Shown here: piece by piece, positions 48,601 through 59,880 of the stretch
Layout of the letters: each line of letters starts with the position of its first letter
How positions within the stretch are numbered: position 1 is the stretch's first letter
Origin: Pisaster brevispinus
Taxonomy: Eukaryota > Echinodermata > Asteroidea > Forcipulatida > Asteriidae
Direction: 5' to 3'
DNA: 64,000 nucleotides
Assembly (NCBI GenBank): GCA_023634235.1
Contig: JAMKCF010000011.1
Location: forward strand, 638,001 to 702,000
Made by a program: the position numbers and the translations under genes
Notes under the pieces: generated by a model
Databases searched by the model: none
What the model saw: the letters and a program-made list of their open reading frames with translations, nothing else
What the model was told of the DNA's origin: nothing

Positions 48601-51600
48601 GTGTCCAGCAGTGCGGCTGATGCAGACCCCATATGGGCCTCTCCAAGGTCTGGTGCTGCGTCGGCCAAGTCCAATAAGTCCCTGGTACCTGTCAGGAATA
48701 TAGAGCCGCTGGTAAGTCAACTGCTTGATCTTTGAGCCTTTAACCTCTTACTAGTCTGTGACCATTCAGTATCATTCACTGTAGGTTTGGAAATCTGTGC
48801 CAGACTGCAATGTGATATCATGTGGTAAATGCATCTACTCAGTACATAGTCAACCCTCCTACTGTCTGACCATTCAATATTGTCCACTGTTGTTTTGAAG
48901 AATGATAAACTATGCCAGCCTGTGAAATGATATCATGTGTTAAATGCATCCACACAGTGCATAGTCAACATACTACTGTCCATTCAGTATCCTCCACTGT
49001 GGTTTTGAATTATCAATAAACTATGCAGGCCGGCATACGAAGGGATATCAATCATACCAATTGATAACTAATATTAGGTTTTAGTACAGTGCACACAAGA
49101 CGCCAGCGTTTCAAGTTTAAGAATTTCGCTTAGTGCATTGCTTACTGGTTGGGCATTATTAGAAGTATACTCCTGCATGCCTAAGAGTAAAGGCTGCCCT
49201 GTCTAAATAAAAAAATAAAAATAAATAAACAAATACAATGATATCATGTGGTATATGCATTTACAAAGTACACAACAGTCAACCCTCCTACTGTTCGACC
49301 ATTGAACATCCTCCACTGTTGTTTTGAATGATAAATAAACTGTGTCAGCATGCAATTGATATTATGTGGTGATCACATCTACACAGTAGCTCATAATAAT
49401 TACTGGACCACAATCAAAATGAGAAAAAAAACTATTTACACTGTTTAACAAATAAACTATTTTTATTTCAACAAGCACTGAGAGCAGTTTATCTCATTTG
49501 TTTTTAAATCTGTCAATTTACTTCAATAGATAATTGAATAAATTTATTAGACTCAGCGTAAACATTTGAACCTCTTGTTTTCTACCTATTAAAAGAAACT
49601 ACATAGTATTATTATTAAAACGCAAGACTGCCAGACTTGGTCCAATGCTAAAATCTATAGCCTTGGGCCTGGGGTCCAGTGATAGCTTTGAACCCTGTCT
49701 GATATTTTCCTTATCTAGGAGTTTACACACCCTTCGAATTTAAATTTTACTCACTCATTCTGATTGTAAATACTCATTGATGTGTCAATCACAGCCCCCT
49801 CCCACAACGCCCGCCAGTGAATTTAAGCATCTCCACCACCGCTTTGCCATCCAGCACGGCAAGCTGAGAGAGGCATCCAAAGACTTCTTAGCTTTCAAGC
49901 AGCACTACTGCTTATCTTGGGGCAATATCGTGACCATGCTGAGACATCTAGAGAGACTGCTCACTAACTACGCCGTACCCCTGGCTTTTATCAGTGGAGA
50001 CAAGTAAGTCGTCAGCCATGAATGTTTAAGAGGCTTAACAATACACCTACATGTTGACCCTTAACAGTGGTCCTCTGGCCTCATGAGTGAACTTAATCAC
50101 TGTAGCTCCCAAGCCTGAGGAAACGTAGAAACTAGGGTGCTTGCTGTGCGGACCAGAAACACCAGGGGTTAACCCCTACTTTTCCATGATAGGTATTCTA
50201 GGTTCTTTTACATGCACTACTAATCCTAGTATACGGGACCTACAGCTAAAGCAATTATGGTATCTTGCTAAGTATCTTGCTCAAGGACACAAGTGCCCCT
50301 ACCAGGACTTAAAACCCACACTCTGCTAATCAGAAACACCAGAGCTTGAGTCTGGTGCTCTTAAAACCACTCAGTCAAGAAACAATGCATCCCAATTTAA
50401 TATGAGATACAATTAAGAACAATCTGGCGGACCTGTAAAACAATAAGTTCACTGGTTCCCTTGACATGTCACTGCTAGTTGCTGCTTTAGACCAGGCTGT
50501 CTCCTCACACCTCTTAAGTCATCTAATATTGGTGTAAGGTTTGCTCATGGGTTTAGCATTGAAGACAAAGCCAACAGAGCAAAACCTCTGAACTATATTG
50601 TGTGGAAAGCATAACGAGGTAAAACTTTTACCTTTTTGTAGATCTATGCGCTTTTCAAGCATTTGAGGTTCCAGATTATATTTGTCATTTTTTCGTTCTG
50701 CTTTTACTCACTAATTGGTATTCATATCAATGAAATATTGCCCGAGGAATGATTTTACGGATGCTATTCACTTTTTGCCTTTGAGTATTCTAGGACTTAA
50801 TGCACATTTACAAAAATTCATACAACTTTAATCTTATTCTTATATAGTGGCTAACACTAACTTACATTTTGGAATTGTTTACAAAACAGATTAGCGGATT
50901 TAGCGGTGGAGTTTGAGCTGGATAAGCCTCCTACCACCAAGGCCCTTCTTGGTGTCGTAGTAAACATCGATGACGTCATGGCCCTCATCAATCGGCCTGG
51001 TCGGAGGTTCCTGGGGCCGGACGGAGACGAAGTGGCAGCGACCAAGATCCAAGCGACGTGGAGACGCTACAAAGACCGGGCGTTGTACTTGGACTACCGG
51101 AGGAAGAAGTGGGCTGCAGGGGTGATCGCCATCTCCTGGGTTATGCATGTCAAGATGGCCAAGGTCAGGCAACAGCTCAAGGAGACTAGACGCATCCAGC
51201 TCCATGAATTCAGGAGGAAATCCAAGGTAAAGCTGGCTGATTTTGTAAACTGTATTGCTAATATGCTGTCTTACCAGGGTTCGATTTCACAAAGATTTAA
51301 GATTGATCTTAACTTTGTATCACTCCTAATTGGTAAGTGGAATGTCACAATACAAATCACTATGGTAATACTGACAACTCAAATACTGAATCTTAGTGCT
51401 GTATGAAATCGAGCCCAGGGCTGGTAAATGACAGATATTTCCTAGATCAGACTACATTCTGTAGCCATCTTGAAGGTCTGGTATAGGGTTCTTGTTAGAA
51501 TTTCCTTTATCTACAAAAACTCAACCATCACAGATGTATCAATCTCATTTATGGATTCCCTTTGAGGGCAATACAACAGATGTTATGAAATCTTTGTAAA

Positions 51601-54600
51601 TGCAGTCGGTAGAAATCTTAGTCTTGACTTTCTACCTCATGTAGGAGTTTTCATCGTCCTGGGAGCGAATTCAGAAGAATCGCCGAGTCATCATCCACAT
51701 TCCATCCCTAGGCTACTCCCATAAGATCAGAACGACTATCGGAGATTTCAATATCCAGCAGAACCAGCAGATGGCGAGGTTGTGTGACTTACAGGGTGAG
51801 TGAACATCCCTAAAGGTTTATGAACTTATGTATCGTCTGCTCAGGACTAAGAGGTAGTTAGTGTAATTTGTATGAGTTTCATAAAAGTGTTTTTGCTTAT
51901 GTTTTGAGCTCTTGATAAATGGGGTTTATTAATCAAAAGTGGTCTTCAAAGTAATTTTTGGGAAAAAAGAAACATTCGGTTTCTAAGTAAAGACTTTACT
52001 TGTTGATTTTGAGTTCTTTTTTTTTCTTCAAATTTATTCGCATTTTTCATTGAATGACCTTTTGATCATTACGAATATGAATTTGCAATTAATGACCTTA
52101 TAGCACTGAGCCAATGGTATCATATTATGAATGTCACATTTGGGTGCGTGATTGTTAAACTTGTTGACATTCCTGTATGTTGATTTACCCATGTTGTTGT
52201 TTTCATGTGCTGCACAGATCCCAATGTAGAGGTGATCTACGTGTCGCCTGTCAATATTAACGATGAGACCCTCCAATATTACAACAAGCTGCTTGGACTC
52301 AGACCAGCAGTGGAGAGCGGCAATGTTGAAGATCAGAAAGACATGTCGGATCGCTTTAAGATCATCGTACCTGAGGCCATCAATAGCTTCCCTGTAAGTG
52401 TAATCCAACGCTTTCAAAATATTTCTTCAAAAAGAGTAACAATAGACATTCGCGTAGCGCTAGACTCCACCAGTTAGTATGATCATTGGTGGTACTTTCC
52501 ATACGCTTTACTTCTGTGTACCCTAGCTCATAGTGTCGTGTCAGTGTAAAAACGTCGTATCTAAATTTTGCAAAAATCTCGCACGAAAATGCTTGAATGC
52601 ATCTACGCAGTACACAGCTAACCCTCCTACTGTATGACCGTTCACTGTGGTTTTGAATGATAGATAAACTTTGCTAGTCTGCATTATCATATCCTACGGT
52701 GAATGCATCCACATGTTATCCACATGTACACTGTTAGCTCTGTGCACAGTTGTGCCACCAAACACAACCCATGCAGTTATTCAAAGAGTTGGGTCAACTA
52801 TTAACTGGTTATTGTTACCAAGAGGAAGAGGGTTAATCAATGATCTTGTGCCCTAGTCTCTTCACCACCCCCAACCCTTCCTGATTTCTGGTGACCCATC
52901 CCAACCCAAGTACCCAAGTCAGACTGATACACCTGAGTGAACAGCCACTGATTTCTACCTCCATGCTGCACCCTTTCATGGGATCCACTCCGCGGGTTTC
53001 CCACCTTCACAGCCCAATGAATCCAGCACTCTCCCATATAAGCCGTAGGACCGGTTGGAATCCAGCAGTCTCCTGACGACGGACAGATCATACTCTCCGA
53101 AACATTGAGTCCATCTGGGCCCAATCTCATGGCTCTGCTTACCGTAAGCAAAGAATCGGCGCTTACGGGAGCAGGGAATTTTGCGCTTTTACTTCAAGCG
53201 TATTCCACAGGTTAGCAGGGAATTTTTGCTTGTGTGCCTGCATGGTCCACGTTACTGGGCATTCTTTGCTTACACAGCTATCGCAGAAATTCCACACTTG
53301 CAAAGTAAGCGGAGAATGATGGTGGTAAGTGCGGAATTTGGCGCTAAGCAGAGCCATGAATTCTTTTCAGAATCACAAGTCACTCAAAAGAGATCTAGCC
53401 ACATGGTGTCACAGCAAACATCAATGATCTTGTCATTGCTTTTTCCCACAGACTCACAGTATGTGTCTTTCAACGTTACTGAAGTACAGTCCTCGCGCAT
53501 TGCAGAGAATACGCAATCTGATTGCAGGGAAGGAGGCGTACATTGTACCTGGAGTGATGCACAAGGATGACTTATCCCTAGCAGATGAACTCAGTATGTC
53601 TTTACATCAATCAACATTTTTACCTCACTCCTGGGATCTCTGTTTAATCTTGTCCCCGATGCAGAAATTTCTACAATGGTACATGGTACTATATATAAAT
53701 ACATGGGTCTTGTATTTCAATATAGCTCCGCATACTTTGTTGACAAAATAATGAGCGTTTGAAGTCGCCCTTGGGTAGTGATAAAGCACTTTATAAGAAC
53801 TGTTTATTATTATTTTTGTTATTGCAAAGTTTGTTGTTGGACCAGCATGTTCATTCCAATCCATCGGTCTTCAAATCATTTTAAACCAAAAGCAAAAGCG
53901 AGGCATTTTAATTAAGTCACCAAAATTACTTTTGGATGATTATCTTAACCCTTTCGTTGTTGTCCACCTGTTGTTGATAGATTTGCCAATACTAGGATGT
54001 GAGCCTGAGGTTTCTCATCTCTACTCCACCAAGTCTGGCTCCAAGAGAATCTTTGTCAGTGCAAACGTTGACGTTCCACCGTCGGATTACGATGTCTACA
54101 GTTCAGAACAGGTTGGTAGTTCAGACGAGACGTACTGTTCAGAAGAGATGCAGTATTCCTTTTTACGGGGGCCAATAGTTTGTTTTTAAAAAGGCTTGAG
54201 ATCATGCATAAAAGAAAAAAAATATCAGAGAAAGACTCCCCAAAAAGAGAGACTGTCAACGTAGGGCTTGACAGCTCAGTTGGTAGAGCACCGGTACATA
54301 AACCCAGAGGTCTGAGGGTCACTTCAGTTTCTTGTCAATTCTCCCCAAAATGTATTTATAATAGCCCAAAACTGCTGGCCTTGAATAACATGAGATCATG
54401 ACTGCTCTTGCCCTGGTCTTGGCCTCTGTGCCCTTCAAATGTTTGCCATAGATTTTCCAAAGGAATTGCCCTCAGTGAAACAAAAATGGCCTTGCCCTCT
54501 CAAAGATGAAACTCCAGGCCTGAAGCTGTTCAGCTGTGGACATAAATCTTGCATGTTTTAGTACAAATGCCTGTTGCATCAATTTACATTAATTGCGAAT

Positions 54601-57600
54601 TTAATAGATGTTTTGCAATTTGTTTCCTAGCTTCATGAAAGTCTTGCCCAACTGGTAACCGACAACCTTGATGTCAAACGCTACCTCTTCAAGCTGGACG
54701 ACGAGTTTGACGGACGGGGTATCGCCTACTGTGACGTCACACCGCATCTGAGATGCCACGCTTGGGCCAAGAAAGAAGCGGCGCGATACGGGGAGAAGTG
54801 GTCCAAGAAGTGGGCACAGGTATGGGATAGAGACAATCATAATTATATATTACTATAATTGCTTCTCTTCACCCAGGTGTATAAATGGGTACCTACGTGG
54901 GTAGAGGTTGATATTGTGTTTAAAAAAGCCACCGGGCAGCTCTGGTCTGTATACTCCTAAGGGAGCTGAGAAAGATTACAGGAATGTAATGACCAGAGCA
55001 CCATTGTAAAGCGCATTGATAAGCTGTTGTAAAATGCCCTGTGTTAGAACTAGTTAATATTATCTTTATTATTAGTATTACTCTCATTTCCAACTATTTG
55101 TGTCCCTACAGGAGCCAGCTTATATAAAGATCCACGCTGAGATAGCAGAAATTCTTGCCGCCAATGCCACACCCGTCAACAAGAAACTCTTCCCTACGTG
55201 GGCCAAATTCCTGGAAGCATTCCTTAGTCAAGGTATCTCACACTTTCATTGGTCTGTAACAGATTAAGAAGGTCTGGTAAAACTTGGTCGATACATAACG
55301 CAACTTCCCTGTGTCAAGTCCCTTGCTTTTTCATCTTATGTTTCTACTTCATTTTATTTATTTATTGCTCGATTTTGTCAACGTTTGCATTTACCGATAA
55401 GTCTCAGATTATTTTTTCGTTTGTTTTTGCACATCGCTAAATTTGTAAACAAATTTCAATGGCCAAAGGATGGCATCACCAAACACAATCACTTATCGCA
55501 CAGCTTAGGAAAAACTTCAATATTTCAGAAGTGATGCATGGTCAGATTACTGATTGGGAAGATGATTTACTTGTGAGCTTACATCATTTTTTTCATTGAA
55601 TAATTTCCTGTCATTTACTTCCTCCCAATATAGTTGGCCAAGCCGACCACTGTCATTGATAATTTTTAACAGTGGACTTGTATAGCACCCTCTCGTGGAG
55701 AGAATTCACACAAAAACCATTCAGAAGTGCGAGAAATAAAATTGACTAAATATAAAAGCGTTACAGGGGTATTTAATGGCTTTTGTCCCGCGTAATTAAT
55801 TCCACCAAAATTCCTGTCTTGGTCCCACTTTGACAATTTTTACAAACTTTCTTATGGTCCAAACAGCAAGTTCAAAGAGATTTTCAAGGTTTTTGACCAA
55901 AATTAACATTTTGGATGTAACATGTAATTTTCTCTTTTTGTTCCAACAACCGAAACCCCCAGTGTTTGTTACGTTACAAACACATGTCTAGTTCCGATTA
56001 TTTTTCAATTGCCATTTGCATCTCTTCAAATAGCCTATGGATTTTTGTGTTCCCACAGGATTTGGAACATCGATGTAGGGTAAAATCAAAGAATATATTC
56101 TTTATCCTGATGCAATTATTCTATCTCTTAAACATTGGTGAATGTTCCCTTCTTTCTCCAGGGGGTGTAATAGAAGCCTGTCCTCCCTCTGAGAGTGTAA
56201 CGGCCATCACAGTCAACATCCTGATCACACCTGACAACAGAGTGACGTTAATCTCCTCAGGGGATCAGATTCACGCTCACAGTCCCTTCAACAGCTGGGG
56301 ATTATCCGTACCTCAATCCTCTGTAGATCCTGTCCCGCTGAATCAGGCTTGCGCTAAGATCGCTAAGAGTTGCTTACAGCGAAGCGTCATGGGATACATC
56401 ACCGTTGATCTGGTCACATTTATTGATCCTAACACTGTAAGTACAGTTTCATAATCACAAAAAATTGCTTTGATGATATCTTGATACTGTGAAAGAGAAA
56501 GGAGAGAATTTACCTTGTGACGTGTCATGATGGTTCTGATCAGCAGAGTGTGGGTTCGAGTCCGGGCTGTGGCACTTGTGTCCTTGAGCAAGATACTTTA
56601 CCATAATGGCCTTGTCCTTCAAATGAGACATTAAGCAGTAGGTTCTGTGTACTGGGATTGGTAGTGCAAGTAAAAGAACCAAGAAGACTTATCATGGAAG
56701 AGTAGGGGTTAACCCTGGTGTTTCCAGTTCACATAGCAAGCACCCTTGTTTACAGGTTTCCTCAGGCTTGCAAGCTACAGTGATTAAGTTCACTTATGAC
56801 GCATCCTTGGTTTCATTACCAGAAATATATAATACTAATGATAATAACCTTCACACTCTTTCTTCTTTCATGTAACTTCTCTCAGCGGGAACAAAAGCTG
56901 TGGGCCGTCGACCTTAACCTGTGGTACGATGACACTGTATCCTTAACAAGTCTTATGCTGTATGTGACTGGAGGGGTGCTGAATAATAAGACATGCGAGT
57001 TTCACGTACCGCCTCCTAAGAAGGAACGGAAGAAGAGTATCAGGCGGAGATATGAAGACCTAGAGCCTGAGGTAAGTGTACATCTTAACAACAGAGCTGT
57101 ATATTTCTCCAGTGGTCTGGTTTTTTCATGGTTGGGTGGTCTAGTTCACCACCTCTTGTTATGTCAGAGGCTCTGTCCCCTGTCTGAAGCTTCGTAAGGA
57201 AAACAAACCTGTCTAAGTACTTATCTAAATAAATGAACCGAATGTTGCAGGTTCAAGTTCTTCTCTAGTCAATTTATTTGTTCAACCTTGAATTATGTCA
57301 AATGTACCCGGTCAGTTTCTCTTGTGGTTTATGACTTGATATTTGAAATAAAAAATGCCATCTTCTTCAGGTGATCCCTCTGCTACTGCCTCCCAGGTTG
57401 TATCGTAAACTTGGGGTGTGATCCCTGGCTATACGACAGTTACAGGTTGTACGGCTTCTGACTGGCACCATGAACAAAGATATTGCTAAAATAGGGAGAT
57501 TGCCTACATTAGGGCAAGATAGCTCAGTTGGTAGAGTGCAGCGCTGGCGCGTCAATCTGGAGGTCACAGGTGCAAGTCCCGCCGGAGTAAATTTTCTTTG

Positions 57601-59880
57601 TTCAACCCTTCGTTATTACTTACATATATATATCTGGCAGAGCTCGAGGATGAGACCAAGCCGTGGTTCTGAAAAGGGCCAGAGTATGGGTTTAAGTTCC
57701 AGTCCAGTCCTGGCATTTGTGTCCTTAATCCCAGAGTGTCTTGGGTTGATCGTATGGACTCCTGGCCCCTGGACTATCAGCCCGTATTTTGGACTGTGTG
57801 TTGTCAGGTCCGATTAAATTGGCACTATTTACTCTGTGACCTGAAAATGACCTTTGTGAGAAAGTTCAAGCTGTGTTCAAAATAAAGTTTAGGAGGTAAG
57901 CTTTGAGCTTCTGGATGCTTTGACTGCTGTTGTTATTTCTTCAATTTATACTGGAAGTTTCTAAACAAAGTAGTAATTTACAGCTAAAAATTGCATGGCT
58001 TTACACATAATGAATACAGCGCACTGCTAGACTTAAGCAAGACATGAAATAATAATCGCGATAGGATGTCAAAGTCATAGATCTTGTATGTTGTGTAATG
58101 CAAATTATAAGACTCAATTTCGCAAGCGCTAAGATTCATCTTAAGATGAGTTGTCAGTATCACCATAGTGATTTGTATTGTGACATCACACTTTGCTTAG
58201 CAATTAAGATTGATTGACAGTGAAGATCAATCTTAGCTCTTTGTGAATTCGAGCCCAGTTTACTTCTTGTTAAGGCAGGGGCTTTAACACGTTGGTGTTC
58301 CTAGCATGTAGCAGCAAATTGTGCTACAGCACCTTGCATACCAGTCATGCCGACTGTTAAAATATTATTTCTAAATTTGTTTCTTGCCTTGTGTTTTCAG
58401 GAACCTCCCAATACGAGTCGCTATGCAGTAATGAGCACCCGTCTGTTACACACCAACCTAGCAGTGGTTCACTACAGTGTCTTCTTTCAGATGTGCCGAG
58501 CTCACGGCATCGGCTTTGATATAAAGGTAGGCTTAATTACACTCAGCAAAGCAGTGGCACTAAATAGAGTTGCAGTAGAGTTCACACTTGAGTGGTTGTA
58601 CAGTGAGTGAAGTTTCCTACTGAATACGTTCAGGAAAGAAACTTTGATCGTTTCAGGCTACGTGACAACTGTATTAAACATGTCATCGTTAGTCACAAAG
58701 TATGTCAGCCCTTGCTTAGGAAGTGAGCGAGTCCTCTACAAGAAATGACGTCGAGCTACGTCAGCGAAAAGGGAAAAAAATTAGTAAAGTTTAAGGGCCA
58801 CGTTGCCTTTAGGTTGGGCAGTTTGGGCCATAAAAAGCTTTTGTTTTGAAATAAACATGGTTTGGAAGAACTTTTAAAAGTAACATAAACATCCCTTGAA
58901 ATTGTTTGGTTTTTGTGTAATTTCATGACCGCGGTCCGCTATTTTGTAAAATTTCTGATCGTTTTAGCTTTTGGAAGAGTGAACTCATTTCCATCCTGCA
59001 CTTTTCAGTAAACACACCATACACCCAACCTGAGAAAATCTCATCAACTTAGTGGGTTCTGTTTTAAATAGTACCCTCAACTGAAATGCAAGACAGAAAG
59101 AAAACGTGAACCCCCCTCCTCAACATTGTTGTTAACACCACTCTTTGATTATTCACGCAGGAAAAGCAAGGAACAGCATTTACGTTGATAGACAGTTACA
59201 AGCGTGAAGGTATCGGGATGCTGACAGTGGGAGAAGAGCTTCAGGGAACGCTAGCGTCATTCGCTCGTAATCTCTCCGTCATCCATCAAGAGATATCGGC
59301 ACCTAACATGCAGGGCCAGTCAAACTTCAAGGTAAGTTTTGGTCAAAGATTAAAGAGCACTGAAGGTGCAAGATATGGAACTAGAGCTGTATCTATTGTT
59401 GCATATGGCATGGGCACCATTTCAGCAAGCAAATGTTTTGTTTATTGATAGCAATGGTCATCGTCTAAATAGATTTATTGTTGCATCAAAAGAGTTTATT
59501 GCTAAAATGGCGTCCAGTGCATAGTTCACATTTACTCCAGGGTTCCCCATCTTGCACCTTCGTTGTCTTTAATCTTTGGTCTTGGTTCATTCTAACATAG
59601 CTATAAATGTACCTGGAGATTACATCAAAGAGTGCTATTCTAGGGCTGTCCTGTCCATTGAATTTTGTTTGAAATTGGACCTTGGATAGTTTTAGCCATA
59701 GAGAACATCTTGTATTTTCAAGCATACCTTTTGTGTAAATGATTGGAGCTATTTATTTGTTACAAATTATCGACTTATTTGAATCGTTTCCAGGCTGTGA
59801 TTGAAGATATCGAGGGCATCCTTGGAACAACTATCCATAATATGGATCGGCCGGAGGATCAGCTACAAGAAGTCAACTAG
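39663..59880 (+). CDS. IQCH: IQCH, IQ motif-containing protein H (22 exons, 1109 aa)
   Basis: Exons: 39663-39713, 40442-40567, 41481-41584, 42513-42590, 43760-43835, 44355-44474, 45394-45474, 47056-47242, 48506-48711, 49795-50003, 50890-51226, 51645-51795, 52218-52393, 53452-53593, 53981-54111, 54631-54819, 55112-55232, 56162-56436, 56886-57071, 58401-58526, 59161-59331, 59794-59880. All introns are GT-AG with matching phases; 3330 nt ending in TAG. The N-terminus ([19 protein letters not shown]) is helical and resembles human IQCH, which is about 1027 aa. [18 protein letters not shown] is a family signature. An IQ motif lies at about 462-480 ([14 protein letters not shown]). From about 520 on the protein looks like a pre-ATP-grasp plus ATP-grasp-like fold ([50 protein letters not shown]). 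IQCH is mainly a sperm/testis or ciliary gene in animals; calmodulin binding via the IQ motif is expected, and enzymatic activity is unproven. Confidence 0.96.
40588..40960 (+). repeat. Interspersed repeat, copy 2 of the 31520 family
   Basis: Starts 'gggctcaaaatttatactgg', includes 'ccagtaaactcatgactaga' and 'cctcactgtgtaatatct', ends near 'tctcattttgaatttggtct'. It lies directly after IQCH exon 2, in intron 2. Confidence 0.7.
41279..41450. mobile_element. agagctgcttaagcag-family copy, 5' part
   Basis: 'gggcccaatttcgttaagct', 'ttttctgctaagcaac', 'gatagcagtcacagat', 'ctggctagtaacctcattct' and 'ttttgttgtgcgtagct' in family order. It ends about 30 bp before the acceptor of IQCH exon 3, so the polypyrimidine region abuts a repeat. 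Confidence 0.7.
43370..43715 (+). mobile_element. SINE with 'gcgctatataag' tail and ATT-rich 3' end
   Basis: Body 'ccttcggatgggacgtaaag', 'gtaaaagaacccagtgcact', 'gtgttcctggtttgattggc', tail 'cgtcactgagtgacggatat' then 'gagcgctatataagaa' and ATT repeats. The 3' end is the kind widespread in marine invertebrate SINEs. The tRNA head is missing or lost. A truncated relative of the tail is at about 53680-53815. It ends about 45 bp before IQCH exon 5. Confidence 0.75.
44512..44760. mobile_element. Fold-back element with tRNA-like boxes in both arms
   Basis: The arms at about 44512-44608 and 44612-44706 are inverted repeats: 'ggtgggattcgaacc' on the left, 'ggttcgaatcccac' on the right, and 'gtctagagcagatgtc' with 'gacatctgctctagaa'. 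The centre holds an A-box-like 'ggtggtctagtggtgaga'. The right flank to about 44760 ('cagtatacagtgctttacac') matches the arm of the element at 47633-47899. It is probably a pol III-derived hairpin element. Confidence 0.8.
46680..46915 (-). mobile_element. SINE-like repeat ('caggatgccagtccacggca')
   Basis: Contains 'aggatgccagtccacggcag', 'cagtacccatttgtactcct', 'tagagagaagcaattatga' and 'cttgctcaaggacacaagtg', then 'ggatttgagcctacat', a minus-strand B-box-like word. 'ctcaaggacacaagtg' also appears in the 50 kb SINE. It lies in IQCH intron 7. Confidence 0.6.
47633..47899 (+). mobile_element. Fold-back element with tRNA-like loop
   Basis: Near-perfect inverted arms of about 88 bp (47633-47720 and 47808-47899): left 'ttagcactgtatactcagta', right 'tactgagtatacagtgctaa'. 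The loop carries a tRNA-like unit: A-box 'ggtggtctagttggtaagac', B-box 'gtgggttcgaatcccac', and partial acceptor pairing (tctcggt with cccgagt). The anticodon arm is poor, so I do not call a tRNA. It lies in IQCH intron 8. Confidence 0.85.
48760..49395. repeat. Diverged ~115-125 bp tandem-like repeats
   Basis: Several degenerate units with 'gtcaaccctcctactgt', 'gaccattcaatattgtccac', 'gttttgaatgataaa' and 'gtgatatcatgtggtaaatg'. They are interrupted by unrelated DNA at about 49030-49230. One more unit occurs at 52605-52740, after IQCH exon 13. Confidence 0.75.
49395..49705 (-). repeat. Interspersed repeat, copy 3 of the 31520 family (inverted)
   Basis: Reads 'ccacaatcaaaatgagaaaa' then 'tttatctcatttg' and 'cttggtccaatgctaaaatc', ending 'agctttgaaccctg'. 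These are complements of blocks in 31520-31960 and 40588-40960. It ends about 90 bp before IQCH exon 10. Confidence 0.6.
50095..50345 (-). mobile_element. SINE copy, minus orientation
   Basis: The complement matches the plus-strand copy at 56540-56850: 'aagcctgaggaaac', 'aggggttaacccctac', 'gttcttttacatgcacta', 'cttgctcaaggacacaagtg' and 'aaaacccacactctgct'. It lies directly after IQCH exon 10. Confidence 0.8.
50890..51226 (+). CDS. IQCH: IQCH exon 11: IQ motif and coiled basic helix
   Basis: The largest IQCH exon. It encodes [12 protein letters not shown], a good IQ consensus (IQxxxRxxxxR-like, with Trp in place of Phe at the variable position), then a long Lys/Arg-rich helix ([35 protein letters not shown]) leading into exon 12. 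The exon is markedly GC-richer than its introns. It sits between the N-terminal helical half and the ATP-grasp-like half. Confidence 0.92.
51277..51417. mobile_element. Short element of the 'gaaatcgagccc' family
   Basis: The left end 'gggttcgatttcacaaagat' and right end 'gtatgaaatcgagccc' are inverted. The interior 'aatcactatggtaatactga' matches the copy at 58111-58255 in inverted form. Flanks share CCAG. It is 50 bp after IQCH exon 11. Confidence 0.75.
53117..53365. mobile_element. Fold-back element 'gggcccaatctcatggctct'
   Basis: A 249-bp element with inverted ends: left 'aatctcatggctctgctta', right 'taagcagagccatgaattct'. Inner words such as 'gggaattttgcgctttta' and 'agtgcggaatttggcgct' are also inverted. 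Related in its ends to the agagctgcttaagcag family but with a different interior. It lies just before IQCH exon 14. Confidence 0.8.
54262..54365 (+). mobile_element. tRNA-headed SINE, truncated
   Basis: 'gacagctcagttggtagagc' (A-box-like) followed by 'ccagaggtctgagggtcact', where the B-box is damaged, then 'tcttgtcaattctcccc'. IQCH intron 15. Confidence 0.7.
54631..57071 (+). CDS. IQCH: IQCH exons 16-19: ATP-grasp-like core
   Basis: Exons 54631-54819, 55112-55232, 56162-56436 and 56886-57071 encode residues about 726-982. [16 protein letters not shown] resembles an ATP-grasp lysine strand and glycine loop. [42 protein letters not shown] and [18 protein letters not shown] resemble the carboxylate-bearing strands of the fold. 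[12 protein letters not shown] follows. Which residues would bind nucleotide cannot be settled from the sequence alone. Confidence 0.8.
54862..55070. mobile_element. SINE-like repeat ('cacccaggtgtataaatggg')
   Basis: 'ttcacccaggtgtataaatg', 'ggtacctacgtgggtagagg', 'ggagctgagaaagattacag', 'accattgtaaagcgcattga' then ATT-rich sequence. This looks like a 3' SINE segment of a common marine-invertebrate type. IQCH intron 16. Confidence 0.55.
56540..56850 (+). mobile_element. tRNA-headed SINE, plus orientation
   Basis: Starts with 'cagcagagtgtgggttcgag' (B-box gggttcgagtcc), then 'cttgtgtccttgagcaagat', 'caaatgagacattaagcagt', 'gcaagtaaaagaaccaagaa', 'aggggttaaccctggtgttt' and a tail 'tggtttcattaccagaaata' + AT-rich. 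It ends about 35 bp before the acceptor of IQCH exon 19. Confidence 0.8.
57235..57620 (+). mobile_element. Composite SINE, second example
   Basis: Same order as 33510-33895: degraded head 'gcaggttcaagttcttct', 'tttgttcaaccttg', tail 'cagtttctcttgtggtttat', linker 'cccaggttgtatcgtaaact' and 'cttctgactggcacc'. A fresh tRNA head follows at 57511 ('gatagctcagttggtagagt', 'caggtgcaagtcccgc'), then 'ctttgttcaaccctt'. IQCH intron 19. Confidence 0.8.
58111..58255. mobile_element. Short element of the 'gaaatcgagccc' family
   Basis: 'ctcaatttcgcaagcgctaa' on the left and 'ctttgtgaattcgagccc' on the right are imperfect inverted ends. The interior 'catagtgatttgtattgtga' is the complement of the matching block in 51277-51417. 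IQCH intron 19. Confidence 0.75.

Noticed and set aside
53680..53815. Possible small gene after IQCH exon 14
   Set aside because: It is a truncated SINE tail ('gataaagcactttataagaa' plus ATT-rich end), related to 43370-43715.
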